From: Bacillus fungorum
GTDB lineage: Bacteria; Bacillota; Bacilli; Bacillales; Bacillaceae_G
Length of the DNA stretch: 64,000 nt
Direction: 5' to 3'
Assembly: GCF_002746455.1 (NCBI RefSeq)
Contig: NZ_NWUW01000003.1
Span: forward strand, 1 to 64,000
The notes beneath the pieces are model-generated. The model ran no database searches, had not been told where the DNA came from, and saw only the letters and a program-made list of their open reading frames with translations. Positions 26,549 through 35,821 of the stretch are shown here, one piece after another. Made by a program: the position numbers and the translations under genes. The first letter of the stretch is position 1; every line of letters starts with the position of its first letter.

Positions 26549-27631
26549 TTAATGATGTTCAATTTTAGATATTTCAGCGCGTTGAATATAACCATCAGAG
26601 AAGCTGAAATATAGAGAATAGCTTCCTCGATTATATATAAAGCCTACACTAGTCATATCCTCTCCGATTCCATCTGGTTCACCAAACCACTCTTTTAATT
26701 CTTTAATAGATATATCCATTTTTACCCATATATATCTAGCGTCCGAAGGGTACATATCGATATTGTAATTTCCATATACTGCCGTATTAGGTGCATCACA
26801 TTCTGTACATGGTGCTTGCTTCAAAACATCAGGCACTCCAAATTCTTTTTTTACCTCAGATATATCTTTACCCAGTACATTTAATTTAAATGGGCCAAAC
26901 GTCCCATCCTGTAAAGCTGTTGTTAACATTTGTTTCAGTTCTTCTTTTGAATTGATGTTGAAATTATAAGATCTGTTTTTTGCTATGGCATTATAGAAGA
27001 ATTGTGCATACTGCTCACGCTTCACAAATGTGTTTCCATTAAAATTACCTGCCTCGTCACCTTGTGCTATACGGTTACTACGCAGTGTATTTACAGCTTC
27101 ATAGGCCCAATGACCTTTTGGTACGTCTTTAAATTTCCCTTGTTCTTTTGATTCTAAATGAAATGCTTTTTGTAATATTACTGCCATCTCATACCGAGTT
27201 AATACATCATCTGGACGAAATGTACCTGTTCCATTACCTGTCATAATTCCAGCTTGCGCAATGGCTTTGATGTCCTTTTCAAACATATGATTTGTAATAT
27301 CACTAAACATATTTCCTTGTTTATCGTCTGCAATTAAACCTAAATGTCGATTGACTAAAGAAGCTACCTGTCCTCTAGTAATGTTGTCCCCAAAACCAAA
27401 TTTTCCATTTCCATATCCTTTATAAATCCCTGCTGACGCTAAGTAATCAATAGCATCTTTTGACCAGTGGTCTTTCGGTACATCTGTAAATACAATGTTC
27501 TCATTGGCAGCTACCTTATAGCTATTCGTAGTTGTTTGTGCATTAGCTGTGCCTACCATCGTTGTAGTTGCTAGTGCTGCGGTGATTACGAATCCAAAAA
27601 ATTTTTTAGCTTTGCTTGTTTTCTTGCCCAT
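26549..27631 (-). CDS. S-layer homology (SLH) domain surface protein
   Basis: This protein of about 360 residues has a signal peptide (KKFFGFVITAALATTTMVGTANA) and three consecutive SLH repeats at about 45-220 (each with the FxDV..HWAxxAI and GxGxFxPxxxxTRxE pattern). These bind pyruvylated secondary cell-wall polymer. The C-terminal 140 residues form an unknown domain containing a CTEC pair and GFIYNRGSYSLYF. The ATG at 27631 follows GGGGAGG by 10 bases; the upstream ATG at 27655 has no site. Function of the C-terminal domain is unknown. Confidence 0.85.
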   Translation of the reverse strand: MGKKTSKAKKFFGFVITAALATTTMVGTANAQTTTNSYKVAANENIVFTDVPKDHWSKDAIDYLASAGIYKGYGNGKFGFGDNITRGQVASLVNRHLGLIADDKQGNMFSDITNHMFEKDIKAIAQAGIMTGNGTGTFRPDDVLTRYEMAVILQKAFHLESKEQGKFKDVPKGHWAYEAVNTLRSNRIAQGDEAGNFNGNTFVKREQYAQFFYNAIAKNRSYNFNINSKEELKQMLTTALQDGTFGPFKLNVLGKDISEVKKEFGVPDVLKQAPCTECDAPNTAVYGNYNIDMYPSDARYIWVKMDISIKELKEWFGEPDGIGEDMTSVGFIYNRGSYSLYFSFSDGYIQRAEISKIEHH

Positions 27632-27676
27632 TTGCGCAAGCCTCCCCAGTTTCATTTAACTTTATTAAATATACTA

Positions 27677-27698
27677 ATTACGATGCATGCATCGTAAT
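27677..27698. promoter_or_regulatory. 22-base perfect palindrome upstream of the SLH gene
   Basis: ATTACGATGCA and its exact reverse complement abut to give a 22-base perfect palindrome, 46 bases upstream of the SLH start. It is a likely operator or the core of a cruciform; the binding protein is unknown. The rest of the gap to 27995 is AT-rich. Confidence 0.5.
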
Positions 27699-27995
27699 TA
27701 TAACATGTAAATTATAATTATTTGTCATTTATTTCCGTAATGTGGATGGATTTTTGATAATATAACCAAAAATGTAATATTTGGATAATTAATATTCAGC
27801 TTTATTTAATAATGGTACATACAGTAAAATGTTCTGTTTTCCATTCTACGATAGAAAACAGAACGTATATTTGGTATAATCGAAATATACTATATGAAAC
27901 GATGTACATGAGTTTGACATGTATGTATTAAGGTACGTACTACATAACAATAACTACGCTTTATACAAATCAATCGTTAGAAAGGAAAAGAAGTA

Positions 27996-28328
27996 ATGAA
28001 TCAAATTTCATTTGAAGATTTATTTGAAGAAGAAAACGAGAAAGAAAAGGTGGAGGTAGCTGAAATACCAGTACCTTTATCACCATTGCAAAGAGATATA
28101 TTGGAATTAGTGGATTCTGAAGAAATAAGTGCACTTGAGCTATGCGAACAATTAATACGATCTGGCAAAATATCAGATGAAAGATTCACAACGAATAAGC
28201 CGAAAGCATATGGAGAAGTATGCTTACTATTAGAAGGATTTGTTAAAGAAGGAAAGCTTATTTTTGTCAAAAGTGATGAGAAAAGAGATAGGGTTTATAA
28301 ATTGAATGAAGAAATGTTTAAAGGATAA
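27996..28328 (+). CDS. Hypothetical protein, winged-helix-like
   Basis: This 110-residue acidic soluble protein opens with an acidic N-terminus (EDLFEEENEKEKVEV). Then comes a pattern compatible with a winged helix: SPLQRDILELVDSEEISALELCEQLI, then VCLLLEGFVKEGKLIFVKSDEKRDRVYKL, split here by position 28160-28300. Good AGAAAGGAAAAG site. No family recognised. Confidence 0.6.
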   Translation: MNQISFEDLFEEENEKEKVEVAEIPVPLSPLQRDILELVDSEEISALELCEQLIRSGKISDERFTTNKPKAYGEVCLLLEGFVKEGKLIFVKSDEKRDRVYKLNEEMFKG

Positions 28329-28362
28329 GGTGTGCAGGGGGAATTCATTCATTTTTCTCATC

Positions 28363-28400
28363 AAAAAAGGTGTCAATCTTACTTAGATTGACACCCTTTT
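28363..28400. terminator. Bidirectional terminator
   Basis: AAAAGGTGTCAATCT..AGATTGACACCCTTTT lies between two convergent genes. Confidence 0.85.
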
Positions 28401-28406
28401 AATCAT

Positions 28407-29114
28407 CTAACACCTTACATATTTACGCTTGAAACCAAGTCTTCCTCTATCAAGTTCTTTCTGAATACTTTCTGCAGCATTTAGTAAACTGCTTTTTTTA
28501 TTATCACGTTTTACTTCAACTATACCAACTTCTTTTGCAATCTCGACTGCCTTTTCGTGTAGTGGTACATATGAAATTGCTACAGTGTTTAGGAAATTAT
28601 TCATAGCGGATTTTGTTCGTTCTGGCGAATCATGAATCGTATTTTTCACCATTTCAAGCATATCGGAAATTTTGCTTTCAGAAAACTCATTATTTTTGCG
28701 ATTTCCTAAAAGCCAGCAGTAGCAACTCCAGCCTGCAGACATTCTAAGCTCGTCCCCACTTGCAATCCATTTATTAGCAACGTCTTGTGCAATATTTGAT
28801 TCTGATAAAGTTACTGCCACTACATAATCGGACAACATATAAAAATATGCTCCGTCTATCCAGCGATCAAAATCAGACTCACTCATAGCTTTCGGATCCG
28901 CAATAATGCCTGCAAAGTACATAGCATCGTAGTTGCCTGTGGCATAAAGTTCTTCAGCTAACTCTTGGTTTAATTTTATTTTTTTAGCGATTGGTTTCAT
29001 AGCACCTGTAGCTACGCCGAAAACTGGCTCGTGCGCACCGTTAGATATGTAGATTTTTTTTGTTCTTTCTTTGCCTAGGGCTTCAAGCTCTTGCATCACT
29101 GTTTTAAAATCCAA
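28407..29114 (-). CDS. DNA alkylation repair protein (AlkD superfamily, HEAT-like)
   Basis: This 235-residue all-helical protein contains FAGIIADPKAMSESDFDRWIDGAYFYMLSDYVV and GWSCYCWLLGNR (positions 28680-28930), the tryptophan-rich HEAT-like pattern of the DNA_alkylation (AlkD/AlkF/AlkG) superfamily. AlkD removes bulky N3/N7-alkyl purines without base flipping. Whether this member is a glycosylase or only a DNA binder cannot be judged here. Monocistronic. Confidence 0.78.
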   Translation of the reverse strand: MDFKTVMQELEALGKERTKKIYISNGAHEPVFGVATGAMKPIAKKIKLNQELAEELYATGNYDAMYFAGIIADPKAMSESDFDRWIDGAYFYMLSDYVVAVTLSESNIAQDVANKWIASGDELRMSAGWSCYCWLLGNRKNNEFSESKISDMLEMVKNTIHDSPERTKSAMNNFLNTVAISYVPLHEKAVEIAKEVGIVEVKRDNKKSSLLNAAESIQKELDRGRLGFKRKYVRC

Positions 29115-29539
29115 AGCTGTGCACTTCCTTCATATAAATATCATTTTAATTGCGAGCATCTAGTTTATATTTCTTATTAAATCTTCTTCACTTTCCAATT
29201 CTAATCGTAATCACGAGGTATGTCTATTTTCTGTAATCCCTTGCATATGCATGGCGAAAGTAATAGAGAAAAAAGAAGTAGCATGTGTTGTAGCTATCGG
29301 AGTGTAGGTTTTTTATTTTTCATAAGTGCTTTTGACGGCGATAGCAATTGGTTATAAAATAATGTCTGTTAAGGGATTTTCTAGAAACTATAATTCGCCT
29401 GCTGGGGATAAAATGAAGTGTTTATAAAAAGGCGGAATAAATATATTTTTATACATAGTAGATTCATAGTCTTTCACGAATGAGAAAATAAAGGGAGGTT
29501 GAGATATTTACACGAACAGTGTAGGTATCGATTACAGCA
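29115..29539. other. Intergenic region between divergent genes
   Basis: This 425-base AT-rich stretch contains a GCTATCG/CGATAGC pair 45 bases apart (29301-29347), GGGAGG at 29492-29497 and promoter-like AT tracts near 29440-29465. No gene of ordinary length is seen. A 14-codon TTG ORF at 29498-29542 ends in an ATGA overlap with the amidase start. Confidence 0.4.
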
Positions 29540-31315
29540 ATGAATATTAAAAAACGAGTAATCATATTATCAACAAGTTTAGTAATGTTAGGGAGTACAC
29601 CTTTAGCAACATCAGCAGAAGAGAGAAAAATCCCTCAAACTGATCAACTTCGTATCGCGCAAGGGGAGCGTGGAACGAGCGGATTACGTTATTCTGATTT
29701 CAATCTAGAAACTCCTGATCACATGCAAATTAACGAAGCGGAAGTATCAGAAAACGAGAAAATTCTTCTAGAAGAATATACACATAAACATGATGAAACA
29801 GAAGAGTTATATAAAATGAAAGAAGCAAAAAAAGGTCAAGTAGCGGAAGATGAAGCTATTTCAAACATTGAAAAGGCATTTGAACATGTAGACGGTCGAA
29901 ATGATGGTTCTACTCGCGAAATGAAGCCGGTTGAAAAGCCAAGAGCTATTCAATATAGTGCATCGATGACTACAAAGAAATATGGAACACTCGCAGGTGT
30001 CCCGTTTGTAGAGTGGATTGTTCCAGCAGGAAATCCTGATATTCGCCCTGCAAATCAGATGAAAGCACGTTACATTACAATTCACGAGACTGCAAACACT
30101 GCCCGCGGTGCAAATGCTGAAAATCATGCGAAATATTTGTATAAACAAGCAACGGAAGGCACGTTCCGAACAGCTTCATGGCATTTTACTGTAGACGATA
30201 AACAAATCTATCAGCACTTACCAACAAATGAAAATGGATGGCATGCAGGAGATGGGGATGGTTCAGGGAATAGAGAGTCTATCGGTATCGAAATTTCAGT
30301 TAACCAAGATGGAGATTACAATAAAGCGTTAGAGAATGCAAAGCGACTTGCAGGTTATTTAATGAACAAAGAAGGTATTAGTGCGGACCACATTTATAGG
30401 CATCAACAATGGAGCGGAAAAAACTGTCCTGATATTTTAATTTCTCGTGGGAATTGGACTGGCTTCGTACAAGGTATTCAATGGTATGCAAATGTTAACG
30501 CACAAATTGACTCGCCTTTACAAGAAAGAAATGAGTTATTTGATTCAAATGAATATAATCCAGCTGAACCTAATATGGAGCTTGTAGTGAATGGTGACGG
30601 TATAAACGTACGTAGCGGTGCAGGACTTGAACATCATATCGTTCATAAAGCTTCAAATGGAGACCGTTACAAAGTATTAGCAGTTAAAAACGGTTGGTAT
30701 AAAGTAGGTAACGATGAGTGGATTTTCTATAACCCAAGTTGGATTAAGATAAACTATAATGTGCCAAATAAAGAAGTAGAAAAACCAAAAGATGATATTA
30801 CAGGTGGATGGTTTGAAGGGCATATTCGTAAGCTGAACAGCCTAGGAATTATGCACGGTGAAGGAAATGGTATATTTGCGCCTTATCGTAATGTAACGAG
30901 AGCTGAGTTTGCGACATTAATCTCAAATGCTCTAAAGCTACCAGAAGGAAATAAGTCATTTGTAGATATTAACAAAGCGCATCCATCACTTCATAGCGGT
31001 ATTAAACGTAGTGCAAGTGCAGGAATTATTAGCGGTCGTGGTGGGGGGATTTTTGACCCGAATGCACCAATCACTCGTGAAGAGGCATCTGTTATGATTG
31101 ACAAAGCATTACAGTATAAAGGTGTTACAGGTGAATTAGTCGCATTACCATTTACAGATCAACATTTGATCACATATAAACAGCCTGTTCAACGATTATA
31201 CAGTTTAAAGGTAGTAACAGGTGTTGGAAATAATGAGTTTAATCCTAAAGGGACAACAACTCGTGGTGAGGCAGCTGCCTTTTTAGTGAAGATGTTAGAC
31301 TCTATGCAGAAATAA
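29540..31315 (+). CDS. N-acetylmuramoyl-L-alanine amidase with SH3b and SLH domains
   Basis: This 591-residue secreted wall hydrolase has a signal peptide (1-25) and a charged helical region (about 50-140). The Amidase_2 domain spans about 145-325, with zinc ligands His182 in YITIHET, His in WHFTVDD and Cys in HQQWSGKNCPD. Bacterial SH3 (about 345-405) and three SLH repeats (about 415-590) follow. It cleaves the amide between MurNAc and the stem peptide and is held to the wall polymer by SLH. The start codon has no good ribosome-binding site; the only one (GGGAGG) is 43 bases upstream. Confidence 0.92.
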   Translation: MNIKKRVIILSTSLVMLGSTPLATSAEERKIPQTDQLRIAQGERGTSGLRYSDFNLETPDHMQINEAEVSENEKILLEEYTHKHDETEELYKMKEAKKGQVAEDEAISNIEKAFEHVDGRNDGSTREMKPVEKPRAIQYSASMTTKKYGTLAGVPFVEWIVPAGNPDIRPANQMKARYITIHETANTARGANAENHAKYLYKQATEGTFRTASWHFTVDDKQIYQHLPTNENGWHAGDGDGSGNRESIGIEISVNQDGDYNKALENAKRLAGYLMNKEGISADHIYRHQQWSGKNCPDILISRGNWTGFVQGIQWYANVNAQIDSPLQERNELFDSNEYNPAEPNMELVVNGDGINVRSGAGLEHHIVHKASNGDRYKVLAVKNGWYKVGNDEWIFYNPSWIKINYNVPNKEVEKPKDDITGGWFEGHIRKLNSLGIMHGEGNGIFAPYRNVTRAEFATLISNALKLPEGNKSFVDINKAHPSLHSGIKRSASAGIISGRGGGIFDPNAPITREEASVMIDKALQYKGVTGELVALPFTDQHLITYKQPVQRLYSLKVVTGVGNNEFNPKGTTTRGEAAAFLVKMLDSMQK

Positions 31316-31367
31316 ATGAATTGTATGTAGTAGTTTGTACTGGTACAAGAAAAAGTAATAAGGATTT

Positions 31368-31402
31368 TAAAGGAGCTATTCAAATAGAACAGCTCCTTTT
31401 TA
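31368..31402 (+). terminator. Terminator of the amidase gene
   Basis: AAAGGAGCT..AGCTCCTTTTT. The following 31403-31638 gap is an A-rich sequence with no gene that I can support. Confidence 0.8.
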
Positions 31403-31638
31403 TATTAGCCACTATTAAGCCTCTTCCAAGCCCCTTATAAGCACCTACCAAGTAATAAATCACTAAGAAAAAACAAAACAAAAACAACTACAAGAACAAA
31501 AAGCGCGAAAAAATAAAAGCGTCGTTGTAGTAGTTAAAAAAATTTGGAATTCAACTGCAAAAACCAAGCCCTCATTCCTATATGTATATGGAAGGATTGA
31601 AATCTGCCTTTTTATGAATATAAGGGGGAGGTAAACAT

Positions 31639-32388
31639 ATGGCGGTGTACCGTAATGTGCAAGTGAACTTTTGGCAAGATGAATTCATATTAGATTTAAC
31701 GCCAGAGGAGCGTTATTTTTACATATATTTGTTAACTGGTACGAAAACGAAGCAATGTGGAATTTACGTATTACCGAAGCGTGTGGCAGAACTTGAAACA
31801 GGCTACAGTATGGAGACTGTTGAGAAATTGTTGAACAGGTTTATTGAATACGGAAAGATTTTATACGATGTGGAAACGAAAGAATTATACATCATAAATT
31901 GGCTACACTACAACCCTATTTTAAATACGAATGTAGAGAAGTGTGTGTTACGTGAATTAAAGACTGTGAAAAATAAAGAGTTTATACATATGTTTTTACG
32001 TAAATGTCTGGAAGAAGAATGGAAGATTCCATTGTTGTTGCAGCATTTTGGCATGCCTAAAGAAGAGGATAATAATAGTTCGCAAGTAGTTATTGAAGAG
32101 AAAGAAGTAGAAGAGGTAGAAAGTATAGAAGAGGCCGTTCCCAATAGTGAAGTTTACAAGTTTTACGAACAAAATATAAGTAGTTTATCTCCATATATCG
32201 TGAAGGAATTGAAGGAGTGGATACAAAAAGTTTCAGGAGAGACAGTGCTAGAGGCGCTTAAAATTGCGTTTGAACAAAATAAGCGAACGTTCGCTTATGT
32301 GAAGGGGATTTTGAGGAATTGGTGTAAGAAAGGACGGGGGAATTTAAGTGAAGGAAAGGAAGGAGTATTTAGTTTACATGATCCATAG
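31639..32388 (+). CDS. DnaD domain protein
   Basis: This 249-residue protein has an N-terminal winged-helix-like part (YRNVQVNFWQDEFILDLTPEER) similar to phage replication proteins. An acidic linker spans about 140-165. The C-terminal DnaD/DnaB2 domain is at about 170-235, with VYKFYEQNISSLSPYIVKEL and the late YVKGILRNWCKKG (YxxxILxxW motif). DnaD domains remodel DNA at replication start. No phage genes are nearby, so this looks like a chromosomal stand-alone member. Good GGGGGAGG site. Confidence 0.85.
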   Translation: MAVYRNVQVNFWQDEFILDLTPEERYFYIYLLTGTKTKQCGIYVLPKRVAELETGYSMETVEKLLNRFIEYGKILYDVETKELYIINWLHYNPILNTNVEKCVLRELKTVKNKEFIHMFLRKCLEEEWKIPLLLQHFGMPKEEDNNSSQVVIEEKEVEEVESIEEAVPNSEVYKFYEQNISSLSPYIVKELKEWIQKVSGETVLEALKIAFEQNKRTFAYVKGILRNWCKKGRGNLSEGKEGVFSLHDP

Positions 32389-32468
32389 CATGAGAAAAGA
32401 AGGATTTTTCCTATTCAAAAAGGTTCTTTCAAAATAGAGGCGAATAGTTTGAGAAAGGAGGGGGTTTT

Positions 32469-34859
32469 ATGCAAGTCGTCATAAAAAAGAAACGAACTAG
32501 GGGTAAGAGAATTTTTATTTGGTCTAGTAGTATCGTTCTTTTGTTAGTTATTTGTGCTGCGATTTTTTTGAACATATATACGCTTAGATCTGTGCCAAAG
32601 ATAGATGGAACGATAAAGCTAGAGGATTTACAACATGCTGTTACGGTGAAGCGAGATAGTAAAGGTGTACCACATATTAAAGCGGAAAATGCACATGATT
32701 TATATTTTTCGCAAGGGTATGTACAAGCGCAAGATCGGTTGTTTCAAATGGATTTAAGTAGAAGGCAAGCTTCTGGTATGTTGAGTGAAGTTGTAGGGGG
32801 AGCAGCTGTTGATCGAGATAAGTTGTTTCGAACGCTCGGTTTACGGCGAGCGGCAGCAGCGTCTGTTAGTCAATATGACGGGGAAGCGAAATATGCTCTG
32901 CAGTCATTTGCTGATGGGATAAATGCTTTTATACGTGAGGCGAAAGAGGAAAAGAAATTGCCGGTCGAATTTACTATATTAGGTTATGAGCCAGCTGAAT
33001 GGTCTATTGTTGATACGTTAACGATTGGAAAGTATATGGCGTTTGATTTAGGAGGACATTGGCACGGACAGGCGTTTCGGTATTGGGCGCTGAAAAATTT
33101 ACCGAAAGAGCAAGCAAATGAGCTATTTCCTACATATCCGAAAGATGCCCCCAGATTGCTAGCTGAACTAAAAAATACAAATGTAGACGTAGCACAAAGT
33201 TTTGCAAAAACGATCATTCCGCCAGAGTTTAATGGTAGTAATAACTGGGTCATAAGCGGTGAGAAGAGTGCGTCTGGTAAGCCGATTTTAGCGGATGATC
33301 CTCATTTATCTCTTGCGACGCCTTCTATTTGGTATCAATCGAAACTTGAAATGAAAGATTTGAATGTGAGTGGCGTTATTTTCGCTGGAGTACCAGGCGT
33401 TATATTAGGACACAATGACAAAATAGCATGGGGCGTTACGAATACAGGTCCTGATGTGCAAGATTTATATATTGAGAAGCGAAATCCTAATAATGAAAAT
33501 GAATTTCTGTATAACGATAAGTGGGAAAAAGCTACCGTTGTTGATGAGTCTATTAAAGTAAAAGGCGGGAAAACAATTCCGTATAACGTTACGGTTACGA
33601 GGCATGGTCCAGTCATTTCAGAGTTTGCGGATAAAGGGAAAGAGAAAACGAAAACAGTATTTGCTTTGAAATGGACTGCTTTGGAGCCTTCCGCTGAGTT
33701 AAAGGCTGTATTAAATATGAATAAGGCGAAAGACTGGAATGAGTTTGAAACGGCTCTTCAAGATTTCCATACCCCGACTCAAAACTTTGTATTTGCATCA
33801 AATGATGGCACAATTGCTTATAAAGCAAATGGAAATATACCAGTGCGTAAAAAAGGCGATGGTAGTCTGCCAGTGCCAGGATGGACAGATGAATATGAAT
33901 GGGAAGGGTATATCCCATATGATCAACTTCCAAAAGTAATCAATCCAAAACAAGGGTTTATTTCTACTGCGAATAATAAAATTGTGGATGATAATTATCC
34001 GTACCATATTAGTAATACGTGGGCGCAGCCATATAGGCAAATGCGTATTCAAGAGTTTTTACAAGAGAAGGAAAAATATACAGTGAAAGATTTAGAAGAG
34101 TTACAAATGGATCAAAAAAATTTATATGGGAAAGAGTTTACTCCTATATTTTTAAAAGAGTTAAATAAAGCATCTTTAAATGAAGTAGAGAAAGAAGGCG
34201 TAAAACAATTAACGAAGTGGAATTTTTACGATAGTAAAGATGAAGCGGCACCGTTAATATTCCATTTGTTAATGAAAGAGATTTCAAATACGTTATTTTC
34301 AAAAGAAATACCGAAAGATGTGATGGAGTTATTTGAAGGGAAGTCACAAGTTGTTGATGAATTGATTCGAAAAGAAGTAGCAGGGGAAAAGAGCGCTTGG
34401 TTTACGAAGTACGGAGGCTTCACGAAAGTTGTGCATACATCGTACGAGAATGTAATGAAGAAATTACAGAAGGAGTATGGACCCAATGTTGCGGAGTGGA
34501 AGTGGGGCGACTACCATCAACTTGCTTTTACACATCCAATCTCAAAATCATCTAGTATGTTAGCACTACTTGCATTTAATCGTGAGAAACCAGTTCCAAT
34601 TGGCGGAAGTCAAGTTACCGTTCAAGCGGCGAGTTACGGAGATAACGGTATTGTAAATCACGGAGCTTCTTGGCGGTTCGTTATTGATACGAAAGATATG
34701 TCAAACGGTTATCATATCGTAGGGCCAGGACAATCAGGACATTTTAGAAGTGATTGGTATCATGATCAAATAGATGATTGGGTAAATGGAATGTATCATA
34801 CGACTACACTGAATACGGATGGAATAGAGGGGAAGGTGTTAAATTTAGAGCCGAAGTGA
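32469..34859 (+). CDS. Penicillin acylase family protein
   Basis: This 796-residue Ntn-hydrolase precursor has an N-terminal membrane segment (IFIWSSSIVLLLVICAAIFL). The catalytic nucleophile should be Ser257 in FNG-SNNWVISG, exposed by autocleavage into alpha (about 30-256) and beta chains. The family includes penicillin G acylase and acyl-homoserine-lactone acylases, so it may cut beta-lactam side chains or other acyl amides outside the cell. Starts 9 bases after GGAGGGGG. Confidence 0.9.
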   Translation: MQVVIKKKRTRGKRIFIWSSSIVLLLVICAAIFLNIYTLRSVPKIDGTIKLEDLQHAVTVKRDSKGVPHIKAENAHDLYFSQGYVQAQDRLFQMDLSRRQASGMLSEVVGGAAVDRDKLFRTLGLRRAAAASVSQYDGEAKYALQSFADGINAFIREAKEEKKLPVEFTILGYEPAEWSIVDTLTIGKYMAFDLGGHWHGQAFRYWALKNLPKEQANELFPTYPKDAPRLLAELKNTNVDVAQSFAKTIIPPEFNGSNNWVISGEKSASGKPILADDPHLSLATPSIWYQSKLEMKDLNVSGVIFAGVPGVILGHNDKIAWGVTNTGPDVQDLYIEKRNPNNENEFLYNDKWEKATVVDESIKVKGGKTIPYNVTVTRHGPVISEFADKGKEKTKTVFALKWTALEPSAELKAVLNMNKAKDWNEFETALQDFHTPTQNFVFASNDGTIAYKANGNIPVRKKGDGSLPVPGWTDEYEWEGYIPYDQLPKVINPKQGFISTANNKIVDDNYPYHISNTWAQPYRQMRIQEFLQEKEKYTVKDLEELQMDQKNLYGKEFTPIFLKELNKASLNEVEKEGVKQLTKWNFYDSKDEAAPLIFHLLMKEISNTLFSKEIPKDVMELFEGKSQVVDELIRKEVAGEKSAWFTKYGGFTKVVHTSYENVMKKLQKEYGPNVAEWKWGDYHQLAFTHPISKSSSMLALLAFNREKPVPIGGSQVTVQAASYGDNGIVNHGASWRFVIDTKDMSNGYHIVGPGQSGHFRSDWYHDQIDDWVNGMYHTTTLNTDGIEGKVLNLEPK

Positions 34860-34958
34860 TAGGGTGTTTTTGTTTGTGGAGGGGACTAGTAATAATCTTT
34901 TTGATAATGAAAGCTTATCATTTAGAACATAACCCAGTTCTTAAATAATTTTAACAGC

Positions 34959-34995
34959 CAGCCTACTATTATTTAATTTGATAGTAGGCTGTTTC
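34959..34995 (+). terminator. Terminator after the acylase gene
   Basis: CAGCCTACTATTA..TGATAGTAGGCTGTTT. About 100 bases separate it from the gene stop. Confidence 0.65.
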
Positions 34996-35002
34996 CATAT
35001 TC

Positions 35003-35110
35003 GAAATCGTTGTCTACATAGAACGTTTGGGAATAAATGAAGCAAAGCCAATGATGTTTAACATTGTGCAAGAATTAGATATCTACGTGATTTTGAAGAA
35101 GAAGATTGAG
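35003..35110 (+). pseudogene. Possible C-terminal gene fragment
   Basis: A frame with no start reads EIVVYIERLGINEAKPM then MFNIVQELDIYVILKKKIEG, protein-like in composition, up to the following terminator. It is probably the tail of a gene whose front is gone. Family not recognised. Confidence 0.35.
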
Positions 35111-35115
35111 GGAAC

Positions 35116-35149
35116 TAAAAAACGGTCTAGAATTCTAGACCGTTTTTTT
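35116..35149. terminator. Bidirectional terminator
   Basis: AAAACGGTCTAGA/TCTAGACCGTTTTTT is a near-perfect palindrome between the fragment and the minus-strand lipoprotein gene. Confidence 0.85.
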
Positions 35150-35507
35150 ATGATTTACTAATTTTCCAACCATCATCCGTTTTCTCAAGTTCAATTACGA
35201 TTACTTTTTTAGGATTACCTTTATATGCAGCATCAACAGTTACAATAGCAATTTCATTTTTCTCTTCGACTTTTCGAATTTTATAGCTTTTAAGATTCTT
35301 GCTAACCGATTTCATTAGGTCTGCATTTCCGCCCACAAAAGCAACGATTTTCTTCGCTTCAGGAGTGAATAACTCGCCAAACTCTTTAACATTTCCTTCT
35401 TTTGCATCTTCGAAATACGCTGTAGCAACTTCTTCAGGATTACGATTATTTCCACATGCTGCAAGTGCTGTAACTAATAAAGCTATTACAACTATTAACA
35501 TGATCAA
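35148..35507 (-). CDS. DUF4878-like lipoprotein, start doubtful
   Basis: This 119-residue lipoprotein has a hydrophobic segment ending in lipobox ALAAC (Cys about residue 18) and a cystatin/NTF2-like domain of the DUF4878 type (EEVATAYFEDAKEGN.. to TDDGWKISKS). The start is odd: TTG at 35507 or ATG at 35501 lacks the usual basic n-region and a ribosome-binding site. Codons just upstream in frame read K-T-G, as though a former ATG-AAA start had been lost. Confidence 0.7.
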   Translation of the reverse strand: MIMLIVVIALLVTALAACGNNRNPEEVATAYFEDAKEGNVKEFGELFTPEAKKIVAFVGGNADLMKSVSKNLKSYKIRKVEEKNEIAIVTVDAAYKGNPKKVIVIELEKTDDGWKISKS

Positions 35508-35607
35508 TCCAGTTTTGAGGGGAATTAGTTAACAAAGACCAGGTATTATTTGCAACAGAACTGTCCCTCTGTACCCCTTGTTTCGTCATTTTTCTAGGCC
35601 ATCCAAC

Positions 35608-35651
35608 TTGACAAATGTTTTTTTATCAAACTACAATGAAAATCATTATCA
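35608..35651 (+). promoter_or_regulatory. Promoter with Fur box
   Basis: TTGACA (35608-35613) and TACAAT (35632-35637) have an 18-base gap, followed by TGAAAATCATTATCA (35637-35651). The last matches the Bacillus Fur box TGATAATNATTATCA in all but one fixed position. It overlaps the -10, the right place for repression when iron is plentiful. Iron control of the following stub and AraC gene is inferred. Confidence 0.75.
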
Positions 35652-35671
35652 ATAATATAGGGAGGATACTT

Positions 35672-35725
35672 TTGTCAATAAATGAAAAACAATATATTTA
35701 TAGGTTAATAACCAGATCTTGTTAA
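35672..35725 (+). pseudogene. 17-codon gene stub behind the Fur promoter
   Basis: A TTG start 6 bases after GGGAGG opens MSINEKQYIYRLITRSC and then a TAA. The well-formed start on so short an ORF suggests the head of a deleted iron-regulated gene rather than a working peptide, though a leader peptide is possible. Confidence 0.4.
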
Positions 35726-35821
35726 GTCGTATGTACTATTTTTAGTTTAGCGTTGCCCAGAATGTACACCAATTAATCTCGCGAATTACAAGAAAACTAT
35801 TATTGAAATGAGGCGTGCATT

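Noticed and set aside
34890..34920. Fur or Zur box at TGATAATGAAAGCTTATCA
   Set aside because: The arms fit but the spacing does not match the 7-1-7 arrangement and no promoter follows it.
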